Shown here piece by piece: positions 1 through 7,127 of a DNA stretch of 64,000 bases (within the stretch, counting starts at the first letter, position 1; each line of letters begins with the position of its first letter). This DNA comes from Fusobacterium sp. (GTDB lineage: Bacteria > Fusobacteriota > Fusobacteriia > Fusobacteriales > Fusobacteriaceae). Location of the stretch: positions 1 to 64,000 of the forward strand of contig DXWL01000001.1 in assembly GCA_019416865.1 (NCBI GenBank), read 5' to 3'. The notes under the pieces were generated by a model that saw only the letters and a list, made by a program, of their open reading frames with translations, was not told the DNA's origin and made no database searches. A program made the position numbers and the translations under genes.

Positions 1-96
1 AATTTAAAGAAAAAATGTCAATAATTGAGTTGAGCACTTGACAGGGTACAGATCAAACTGCGTATTGGTATAGGTCATACAAGGGGACGGGCTATA

Positions 97-714
97 ATGC
101 CAAAACTTATTATGGCGTTTCAAAAAATTTATCCAAAAATAGAGATTGAATTAGTAGAAGATTTGAATGATGTTTTAAGACAAAAACTTATAGATGGGGA
201 AATTGATATGGCTATAGCAAAATTTGATGAAAAGGACCCTGAAATAATCTCAGAAAATTTTTATAACGAAGAGATTGTTCTTCTTATTGCAGATAAACTT
301 TTGGATGATCTTTACAAAGATAAAAAAAATGAGGTTATTACACGCCTTGAAAATCAAGATATTTATGCTCTCAATAATTGCCCCTTCCTTTTAAACAGTC
401 AAAGGGATATTTTTGGAAAAGTTGGGCATGGAATCTTGACTCAAGGAAACTTTATTCCTAAAATAAAAGTTATTTCTTCAAATACAGGAACTCTTCTTGC
501 TCTGTGTACTTATGGAGCTGGGGCTTGTTTCTGTACTGAAAATCTTTTAAATGCTTCTCTTACCTCTGAACAAAGATCTCTTTTAAGACTTTTTCGTTTT
601 GGAGAAGATGCAAAATATACTATCTGTTTTAAATATCTGAAAAACTCTTATCAATGGAGTATGATTTCAAATTTTATAAAACTGTCCAAAGAACTTATCA
701 ATAAACAATTATAA
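97..714 (+). CDS. LysR-type transcriptional regulator, C-terminal part (edge-truncated, probably frameshifted)
   Basis: The protein matches the effector-binding domain of LysR-type regulators: an MPKLIMAF..YPKIEIEL start, a GEIDMAIAKF core and a late GAGACFCTENLL segment. The readable frame continues upstream of this ATG through LRIGIGHTRGRAI, the usual first strand of that domain, back to a stop at 31-33. Family-like residues preceding it (FKEKMSIIELS, 3-35) lie in another reading frame, so a one-base shift near 33-37 is likely. The helix-turn-helix would be upstream of the window. The gene converges on the symporter at 928. Effector and targets cannot be read from the sequence. Confidence 0.75.
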   Translation: MPKLIMAFQKIYPKIEIELVEDLNDVLRQKLIDGEIDMAIAKFDEKDPEIISENFYNEEIVLLIADKLLDDLYKDKKNEVITRLENQDIYALNNCPFLLNSQRDIFGKVGHGILTQGNFIPKIKVISSNTGTLLALCTYGAGACFCTENLLNASLTSEQRSLLRLFRFGEDAKYTICFKYLKNSYQWSMISNFIKLSKELINKQL

Positions 715-717
715 AAA

Positions 718-916
718 GGGACTGTTGCATTTATTAAAATTGTAAGAATAAAATTCTCGATATTAAAAATTGTTTCGTAATTTATGCAGCGAAACAGAAT
801 ACTGAAAATTTGATGTCTGAACGAAGTGAGTTTCAAATTTTCTTTCTGTGAGCAATATAAATAGAAACTATTTTTTCTTAGAGAATTTTATTTTTTACAA
901 ATTTGCAACAGTCCCC
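718..916. repeat. Hairpin-rich dispersed repeat, copy 1 (MITE-like)
   Basis: The element lies between two convergent genes and has terminal inverted repeats: GGGACTGTTGCA at 718-729 against TGCAACAGTCCC at 904-915, extended inward by AATAAAATTCTC against GAGAATTTTATT. Inside are stems GTTTCG/CGAAAC (771-804) and GAAAATTTGA/TCAAATTTTC (804-842). About 140 bp of the core recur at 11466-11629. There is no transposase, so it looks like a non-autonomous element or a mobile structured RNA or terminator. Confidence 0.75.
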
Positions 917-927
917 GTATTTCTTAA

Positions 928-2259
928 TTAACTATGATATACTTCATGGTCAAACATATTTTCTGTTTTTGCAACATAGATACTTGTTGCACTATCTCCA
1001 ATTACATTTAGAGAAGTTACAAGCATTTCAATAGGTCTGTTTATTGCAAGGATAAGTGAGTATGCAAGTATTGCAGCATCATTTGTATATCCAAGCCCTG
1101 AAAGAATAGTAAACAGAACTATTGCTCCTGCTCCTGGTGCAGCAGGTGTTCCTACAGATGCTACAAGAGCAAGTACTCCTATTACAAATATATTTCCAAG
1201 CCCGATATCGTATCCTGCTGTTGTTGCAACAAATACAGAAGCTATAACCTGCATTATTGCAGTTCCGTTCATGTTAGTTGTCATTCCTAGCGGAAGAACA
1301 AAAGAAGCTATATCATCGTGAACTCCCAACTCTTCAACAGTTGTTTTTTTGTTAAGAGGAAGAGTTGCTGCACTTGATGAAGTAGAGAATCCAAAAAGTG
1401 CTACTTTCGCTGCCTTTCTCACAAAAGGGATAGGATCTAAACGAGTAGAAGCAACGATAAGCAGTGCATATCCAAACACAAGATATACAAGAAGTGTTAC
1501 TGTTGTAACTCCCATATATACAAGAGCTGGTTTTAAATGTTCTATTCCATAAGATGCAAATGTTCTTGTAAGAAGAACAAATATTGCTATTGGTCCAAAC
1601 TTATTGATTACAAATGTTAAGAAAGTAATTACCACATCATTTATTTCTTGAAGAACTGATTTAAGATATTTAACTTTTTCTCCCAAAACATTGATACAAA
1701 GTCCTGTTGATACAGCTAAGAATACTGTTGCAAGAACTCCTCCATTATTTGAGAAAGCTGCAAATATATTGTTAGGAACAACACTCACAAGTACCATAAG
1801 AGGATTGCTTCCTGATTTTCCTGCTACAACATTTACTGATGATTTAATAGCAATGTTAAATGCACCAGATGCTTTTACTGCCATTCCAACAGCTCCTGCA
1901 AGAGCTAAAGCTATAACAGATGATACAAAGAAAAATCCTAAAGTTTTATAAGAGATACGCCCAAGTTTTTTAGAATCACTGATATGACACATAGCCAGTG
2001 TTATTGATGTAAATACCATTGGTATTATTATAAGCTGTAAAGAGTTTATAAAAAGCTGCCCTATAATGTAAAAAATTCCTATTGCTCTTTCAGCACCTTT
2101 AGCTGATATGTCTTGGAAAAAAATACTGTTTATAGTTTTCCAAGTTTCACTCTGCCCTCCAAGTTTTTCTCTCAGCAAAATACATAAAAATCCTGCTGCA
2201 ATTCCCGCTACAAGTGCAATCGTCATTTTAATTGCAAGTGTATGCTTGTTTTTTGTCAT
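928..2259 (-). CDS. Dicarboxylate/amino acid:cation symporter (DAACS family)
   Basis: This is a secondary transporter of the sodium:dicarboxylate/glutamate symporter family, importing an amino acid or dicarboxylate with Na+ or H+ across the inner membrane. It has hydrophobic segments throughout, the serine-rich hairpin STSSSAATLPLN, the NMNGTA cation-site motif and the late GTPAAPGAGA loop. Length (443 aa) is normal. The start is set at 2259 because GGGAGGG lies 9 nt upstream; a longer frame to 2298 would run through a terminator hairpin. It has its own promoter and a predicted attenuator. Substrate is unknown; cystine- or serine-type uptake are possible. Confidence 0.88.
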   Translation of the reverse strand: MTKNKHTLAIKMTIALVAGIAAGFLCILLREKLGGQSETWKTINSIFFQDISAKGAERAIGIFYIIGQLFINSLQLIIIPMVFTSITLAMCHISDSKKLGRISYKTLGFFFVSSVIALALAGAVGMAVKASGAFNIAIKSSVNVVAGKSGSNPLMVLVSVVPNNIFAAFSNNGGVLATVFLAVSTGLCINVLGEKVKYLKSVLQEINDVVITFLTFVINKFGPIAIFVLLTRTFASYGIEHLKPALVYMGVTTVTLLVYLVFGYALLIVASTRLDPIPFVRKAAKVALFGFSTSSSAATLPLNKKTTVEELGVHDDIASFVLPLGMTTNMNGTAIMQVIASVFVATTAGYDIGLGNIFVIGVLALVASVGTPAAPGAGAIVLFTILSGLGYTNDAAILAYSLILAINRPIEMLVTSLNVIGDSATSIYVAKTENMFDHEVYHS

Positions 2260-2281
2260 TTCTAAATCCCTCCCTTTTGAT

Positions 2282-2364
2282 AAAAAAAAGAGTCCCATTT
2301 ATCAGAAAGATAAACACGACTCTGTAAAATATTTTAAGTTCCATTTGAACTTTCTGACACTCTT
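2282..2364 (-). promoter_or_regulatory. Predicted transcription attenuator in the symporter leader
   Basis: In the transcript a stem AGAGTC..GACTCT (2289-2294 with 2318-2323), with inner TTTATC/GATAAA, is followed by eight U and ends about 10 nt before the Shine-Dalgarno sequence. An upstream segment (2350-2364, AAGAGTGTCAGAAAG in RNA sense) can instead pair with the terminator loop and 3' arm through UCAGAAAG/CUUUCUGA and AAGAGU/ACUCUU. This is the layout of a terminator/antiterminator switch. The ligand is unknown and no known riboswitch class was recognised. Confidence 0.6.
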
Positions 2365-2383
2365 AAAAATTTGTTCTTTTACG

Positions 2384-2412
2384 ATTATATAAAAAATGTC
2401 CGAATATGTCAA
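2384..2412 (-). promoter_or_regulatory. Sigma-70-type promoter of the symporter gene
   Basis: TTGACA (2407-2412), a 17-bp spacer and TATAAT (2384-2389) on the minus strand. It gives a leader of about 118 nt that contains the attenuator. Confidence 0.75.
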
Positions 2413-2420
2413 AGGTTTTT

Positions 2421-3779
2421 TTATTTATTTTTTTCACTTTTCAATTTTTTCTCATAATCTTTTAGAGAATCATAAGCATATCCACGAAGAGGAATTATTG
2501 CAAAAATATTTACAATAGCCATAAGTCCTAATCCTAAATCTGCTAAAGACCATACTAGGAATGCTTGTTTCATTCCTCCATATAAAATCATTCCACAAGC
2601 AAATATCTTAAATGCTGTTTGAAGCCATTCTTCATCAGCTATAAATACAAGGTTTGGCTTTGCGTAATAAGTAATTCCAAGAGCTGTACTGAATGCAAAT
2701 AAGAAAAGTACAAATGCTATAAATGCTACTCCCCAATCTCCCACATGATATCTGAAAGCTTCTTGTAAAAGTTCCATTCCTCCAAGACCTTTTATAACAC
2801 TTTCTTTTGTTACCAAAACTACAAGAGCTGTTGCTGTACATATTATAAGAGTATCAACATATACTCCAAGAGATTGAATTAATCCTTGTTTTGCCGGGTG
2901 ATCTACATCTGCTGCTGCCGCTGCACTTGGAGCTGAACCTGTTCCAGCCTCATTTGAGAATAATCCTCTTTTTACTCCCTCAATTATAACTGCTCCAAAA
3001 GCTCCTCCTGCTGCCTGTCTTAATCCAAAGGCCTCTTCAAAAATTCTTGTGAATACTCCAGGAATTAAAGTAATATTTTTAACTAAAATAAATACAACAA
3101 TAATAAGATATATAAATGCCATAAAAGGTACCATTTTTTCAAGAACTTTTACAATCTTATCTTTTTTTCCAAATATTACCACAGCTGTAAGTACTGCAAG
3201 TACAGCTGACATAATCTTAACATCTACTCCAAAAGCTACTTTAAACGATTCTGTAACAGAATTTGATATTACTTGGAAAACTCCTCCCCAACATATCATA
3301 GCGAAAAATACAAATATAAGCCCAAGCCATCTCAAATTCATATTCCATTTAGGCCCTAAAGCTTTTTCAATATAGAAGGCTGCTCCCCCTACAAAATCTC
3401 CTTTTTTATTTTTCTCTCTGAATATTATAGCAAGAGTCGCTTCTACAAAGGCTGTTGCTGCTCCAAATATTGCTGCAAGCCACATCCAGAAAACAGAACC
3501 TGCTCCTCCAACAGAAACCGCTGCTACTACTCCTACAAGATTTCCTGCTCCAACTCTTGTGGCTGTCGATACACAAAATGCCTGAAAAGAACTTATTCCG
3601 CTTTTGCTGTCTTTTTTATTATCTATCAAAAGACCTGCCATATCTTTCAAAAGTCTTACCTGCATAAATCTCATAGTGATCGTGAAAAATATCCCCGTTC
3701 CTATTAAAAGAACTACTAAAATATTTTTCCCCCAAATAATACCATTAATAAAATCTACAATACTACTAAAAAAATTCAT
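2421..3779 (-). CDS. AgcS/AlsT-family sodium:alanine (glycine) symporter
   Basis: An inner-membrane Na+-coupled symporter for alanine or glycine of about usual family length (452 aa). Family marks are an N-terminal IIWGKNILVVLLIGTG helix, TRVGAGNLVGV, the FREKNKKGDFVGGAAFYI loop and GLFSNEAGTGSAPSAAAAA. The start has GGGAGGA upstream. It is transcribed ahead of the DAACS symporter, but a separate promoter and an attenuator lie between the two, so they are probably distinct units. Exact amino-acid preference cannot be read from sequence. Confidence 0.93.
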   Translation of the reverse strand: MNFFSSIVDFINGIIWGKNILVVLLIGTGIFFTITMRFMQVRLLKDMAGLLIDNKKDSKSGISSFQAFCVSTATRVGAGNLVGVVAAVSVGGAGSVFWMWLAAIFGAATAFVEATLAIIFREKNKKGDFVGGAAFYIEKALGPKWNMNLRWLGLIFVFFAMICWGGVFQVISNSVTESFKVAFGVDVKIMSAVLAVLTAVVIFGKKDKIVKVLEKMVPFMAFIYLIIVVFILVKNITLIPGVFTRIFEEAFGLRQAAGGAFGAVIIEGVKRGLFSNEAGTGSAPSAAAAADVDHPAKQGLIQSLGVYVDTLIICTATALVVLVTKESVIKGLGGMELLQEAFRYHVGDWGVAFIAFVLFLFAFSTALGITYYAKPNLVFIADEEWLQTAFKIFACGMILYGGMKQAFLVWSLADLGLGLMAIVNIFAIIPLRGYAYDSLKDYEKKLKSEKNK

Positions 3780-3838
3780 CTCTAAACTTTCCTCCCGTCC
3801 TACTTTCCTACTTGTTAATTTAAAATTAATTACTTTAT

Positions 3839-3867
3839 ATGATACCTGTATTTATTAATTTTTTCAA
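3839..3867 (-). promoter_or_regulatory. Promoter of the AgcS-type symporter
   Basis: TTGAAA (3862-3867), a 17-bp spacer and TATCAT (3839-3844) on the minus strand, about 60 bp before the start codon. Confidence 0.5.
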
Positions 3868-3877
3868 CATTTTTTTA

Positions 3878-4591
3878 CTAATTTTTAGAAATATGTATCT
3901 CTCCCACATTAAAAAGTTCTTCTTTTCCATCTACATCAACTGCCAATTGTCCGCTTCTATGAATATATTTCCCCACTCCTTCTTTTTCAATACAGTCTGA
4001 AAAAACAATATTTATTTTTTTGCCTTTAAGATAATTTTTTTCATTAAGTTCTAAAAGCATCGTATCCCAATTACCATTGAAATAAAAATTAAGAGTATTT
4101 TTAAATTTTTCAATAATTGAAATAATCATTTTTTCTATATCATACTCTTTAGAAGTTATATTTCTCATTGATATACCTTTATTTTCGGCTTCACCTTTTA
4201 TTTCATTATTAACATTTATCCCTATTCCAATAACAAAAAAATCCTTTATTTTTTCCACTAAAATCCCACTTATTTTTTTATCATTTATATATATATCATT
4301 TGTCCATTTAAATTTAAAATCAAGTTCTGGTTCAAATTCCTGAAAACTTTTTAAAAGTGAATATCCTACTACAAGAGGAAGTTTTGTATATTCCTCTATA
4401 GAAATATTTTTATCCTCTTTTAATAAAAAGCTGAAATATGCTCCTCCTGGCTCTGAAGACCACTTATTTCCTCTTCTCCCTCTTCCCAGAGTCTGTGTTT
4501 TAGCTATAGCTGTATCGTATTCCTCTTTAACTTCTAAATTTTTCAAAAACATATTTGTCGAATCTATCTCATCAAATCTGAAAATTCTCAT
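3878..4591 (-). CDS. birA: Biotin--[acetyl-CoA-carboxylase] ligase, monofunctional
   Basis: The enzyme attaches biotin to the carrier lysine of biotin-dependent carboxylases by way of biotinyl-AMP. The catalytic domain shows FDEIDSTN, the GRGRRGNKWSS biotin/ATP loop, KWTNDIY and KISGILVE, followed by a short C-terminal SH3-like domain. At 237 aa it lacks the N-terminal winged helix of repressor-type BirA, so it should not itself bind DNA. The start is 4591 because AGGAGG lies 6 nt upstream; the frame extends 19 codons further without support. Confidence 0.92.
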   Translation of the reverse strand: MRIFRFDEIDSTNMFLKNLEVKEEYDTAIAKTQTLGRGRRGNKWSSEPGGAYFSFLLKEDKNISIEEYTKLPLVVGYSLLKSFQEFEPELDFKFKWTNDIYINDKKISGILVEKIKDFFVIGIGINVNNEIKGEAENKGISMRNITSKEYDIEKMIISIIEKFKNTLNFYFNGNWDTMLLELNEKNYLKGKKINIVFSDCIEKEGVGKYIHRSGQLAVDVDGKEELFNVGEIHISKN

Positions 4592-4661
4592 ATTTTCCTC
4601 CTGAAAAGTGATATCTATTATTTTATATGTTTTCAGTGTTAATTTCAAATTTTTATAAAAT

Positions 4662-4704
4662 AAAAAGGAGTTGCTGTATTTAAAATTACAACATCTCCTT
4701 TTTT
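4662..4704. terminator. Bidirectional-looking intrinsic terminator
   Basis: AAAAAGGAG pairs with CTCCTTTTT around an AT-rich loop, with U-tracts on either strand. It lies in the gap between the ion transporter at 4723-6006 and birA, ending the upstream operon. Confidence 0.75.
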
Positions 4705-4722
4705 ATAAAAATTTTTAAAATC

Positions 4723-6006
4723 CTAATTCATATATCTTATCCACATATAGATTGTAGAAGCTATCAAAGTCTGAACTGATATCATTGCTCCAAACTTCAA
4801 AAATTTCACAAAATCTATTTTACATCCAGCTTTTCCTGCTGCTCCAACAGCTACAACATTTGTAGCAGAAGCAAGCATTGAGATATTTCCTCCTAGACAT
4901 GAACCAAAAGATAATGCCCACCAAAAAGCTTGAGTATTTCCTATTTTTTCAAAAGAAGGTATCATAACCTCAACTATTTTAGAAACAGTAGCTGCATTGG
5001 CAACATTTCCTATTATAGAAGTAAATCCTGCTGAAAGCCATGTTATTGCAACAAGTGCCATATTAAAGTTTCCTGCTGTGATATCAATAAGCTTTTCTCC
5101 GATTATATCTATAATATGAAGATTTTCTATTCCTCTTATCATCATAAACAAACCTATAAAGAAAAACAGTGTATCCCATTCAACATTATTAAGTACCTCT
5201 TTAGGTTCTCTTTTAGCAAGGGTAACAAGAATTATTGCCCCTGAAAGAGCTATTATAGCAAGTCCCTTATCTATAAAGTTATTTAAAATAAATCCTGCCA
5301 GTACTAAAGAGAATACTATCATAGCTTCTTTTAAAAGTTTTATATCTTTTAAAGAACGGCTAGAATCAAGTTCCATAATTCTTGCTTTCAACTCTCTTGA
5401 TACATGCATTTTTCTTCCATAAAGAAAATACACATTAGTTATAAGGATTATCATTGATATTATAGCCATTGGAGATGTATTCATTAAAAATTCATTAAAT
5501 CCAAGATTTCCTTCAGAACCTATGATAAGTTGAGTAGGGTCCCCTATAAGAGTTGCCACTCCTCCAATATTTGCTGACATTACTTCACTTATTATAAATG
5601 GAAACGGATCAAGCTTCAATTGATTTGCAAGAAGTATTGATACTGGAGCCATTAGAAGTATTGTTGTTACGTTATCAAGAAATGCTGAACACAGAGCTGT
5701 TACCACTGAAAGAAGAACAATTAATCTAAAAGGTTCTCCTCTTACAAGCTGTGCCACTTTAATTGCAAACCATTGGAACACACCTGTTTCTGAAATAATA
5801 TGCACTATTATCATCATTCCCACAAGAAGAAATATTATCTCAAGTCTTTCATAAATTGCTTCAAGAGCATTTTCTTCGTTTATAATTCCAATAAGAGCCA
5901 TAACCAGCCCTCCAAGCATAGTTGCCCATGCACTTGGAACCTTTTCTGTTATCATTAAATAAAATACTGTTAAAAATACTAAAACACCTATTATCAGGTA
6001 AATCAT
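4723..6006 (-). CDS. ArsB/NhaD-family ion transporter (SLC13-like permease)
   Basis: A 427-aa polytopic membrane protein of the ion-transporter superfamily that includes ArsB, NhaD and the P protein. Diagnostic are SAFLDNVTTILLMAPV and SANIGGVATLIGDPTQ in the first half and the inverted counterpart TSIIGNVANAATV..SFGSCLGGNISMLAS in the second. It could exchange Na+/H+ or transport an anion; family membership does not decide. It lies 59 bp behind the EIIA-CBS gene in the same operon, so that protein is the likely regulator of this transporter. Confidence 0.88.
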   Translation of the reverse strand: MIYLIIGVLVFLTVFYLMITEKVPSAWATMLGGLVMALIGIINEENALEAIYERLEIIFLLVGMMIIVHIISETGVFQWFAIKVAQLVRGEPFRLIVLLSVVTALCSAFLDNVTTILLMAPVSILLANQLKLDPFPFIISEVMSANIGGVATLIGDPTQLIIGSEGNLGFNEFLMNTSPMAIISMIILITNVYFLYGRKMHVSRELKARIMELDSSRSLKDIKLLKEAMIVFSLVLAGFILNNFIDKGLAIIALSGAIILVTLAKREPKEVLNNVEWDTLFFFIGLFMMIRGIENLHIIDIIGEKLIDITAGNFNMALVAITWLSAGFTSIIGNVANAATVSKIVEVMIPSFEKIGNTQAFWWALSFGSCLGGNISMLASATNVVAVGAAGKAGCKIDFVKFLKFGAMISVQTLIASTIYMWIRYMN

Positions 6007-6065
6007 TTTTCCTCCTTAATCTTCTATGAAAAATTTTCCCTAATATCTTAATTCATACACTCAGA

Positions 6066-6995
6066 TTAAATATGAAGTACTTTTTTAATTATATCTGATC
6101 TGTTTATCACTCCCAGATATTTTCCATTTTCTACTACATAAAGTCTTGTTACCCCTTTGCTCACCATTATAAAGCAGATTTCCATAATAGGAGCTTTCTT
6201 ATCCACAACAACTATATTATTTTTAGGTCTGTACATATCTTTTATTGTGGCAGTTTTTTCATTTACAAGATATTCCTCAAAAGGCTCTCCCACTGTTAAA
6301 AAGTTTAAATCTTTCATAAGTGAAAGGTATTTAGGCATACCAAACTCTATAAGTTCTTTTTCTGTTATCTCCCCAAGAAATTCACCTTTCTTATTGACAA
6401 CAGGAAGTCCATTTATATGTTCACTGATAAGTCTTTTGGCAATCTCCTCAAGTGTTGTTTCAGGAGAAGCAGGAATTATATCAGGACTAAGAACATCCTC
6501 TGCTGTAATTTTATGACCTATTTCAATATCTGCTTCCTCTATAGCTTTGTAAATCTCATTTGAACTTTTAAGAGTTTTAATCTTATCTGCTATATGAGGA
6601 TATTTTATTACAAGTTTTGTAACAGCACTCATAATTTTCAAAATATTTTTATTTTTTAAAATATCAGAAACTATCAAAAATACAATTTCAATGTTGTCCT
6701 TCTTAGAAGTTCCCTCTACCCTTGCCTCAAAAGGAGTTTCTACTACACCTAATGCAACAATAAAGTCATTAAAGTTCTCTATTCTTGCATGGGGAATAGC
6801 TGTATTTTTCCCTATTGCTGTGGAAAATTCTTCCTCTCTTCTTATAACACTTTGAGTAATCTCATCTTTTCTCGCTGCCAAATTTTTTTCTTTAGCTGCT
6901 AGTTTTTCCATCATATCTCTGATTACTTCTTCCATATTCGTACCTTTTACATCTGTAAAAATAAGGTTTGAATCCAGATAATTCGAAAATTTCAT
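6066..6995 (-). CDS. PTS EIIA domain-CBS pair fusion protein
   Basis: Residues about 1-150 are a fructose/nitrogen-type PTS EIIA domain with the phosphorylatable His in AIPHARI. Residues about 165-309 are two CBS motifs (DIIPASPETTLEEIAK..GLPVV and ATIKDMYRPKN..GVTRLYVVENGKYLG). No EIIB or EIIC partner gene is nearby. The first gene of a two-gene operon with the ArsB/NhaD transporter, it probably senses PTS phosphorylation and adenine nucleotides or ions and adjusts transport. Inference from architecture and context only. Confidence 0.88.
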   Translation of the reverse strand: MKFSNYLDSNLIFTDVKGTNMEEVIRDMMEKLAAKEKNLAARKDEITQSVIRREEEFSTAIGKNTAIPHARIENFNDFIVALGVVETPFEARVEGTSKKDNIEIVFLIVSDILKNKNILKIMSAVTKLVIKYPHIADKIKTLKSSNEIYKAIEEADIEIGHKITAEDVLSPDIIPASPETTLEEIAKRLISEHINGLPVVNKKGEFLGEITEKELIEFGMPKYLSLMKDLNFLTVGEPFEEYLVNEKTATIKDMYRPKNNIVVVDKKAPIMEICFIMVSKGVTRLYVVENGKYLGVINRSDIIKKVLHI

Positions 6996-7008
6996 TTCTC
7001 CTCCTCTT

Positions 7009-7028
7009 TCAGATAAATCAATATCTGA
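7009..7028. promoter_or_regulatory. Inverted repeat in the EIIA-CBS leader
   Basis: TCAGATA and TATCTGA separated by 6 bp, just upstream of the EIIA-CBS Shine-Dalgarno sequence. It could be an operator or a small mRNA hairpin. Confidence 0.35.
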
Positions 7029-7082
7029 TGTAAATATTTTAAACTTAAAAAGTTTTTTACAAATTTATAATATAAATTTTAA

Positions 7083-7117
7083 AGAGGATGACATTTCTCA
7101 AGCACCCGTCATCCTCT
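7083..7117 (-). terminator. Terminator-like hairpin after the FakA-DegV fusion gene
   Basis: AGAGGATGAC and GTCATCCTCT form a perfect 10-bp stem 11 bp after the stop codon. The following minus-strand tract is only moderately U-rich. Confidence 0.6.
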
Positions 7118-7127
7118 ATTGTAAATG

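Noticed and set aside
651..836. 61-residue minus-strand ORF in the repeat
   Set aside because: It overlaps the LysR gene end and the hairpin repeat, has no ribosome site and resembles no protein.
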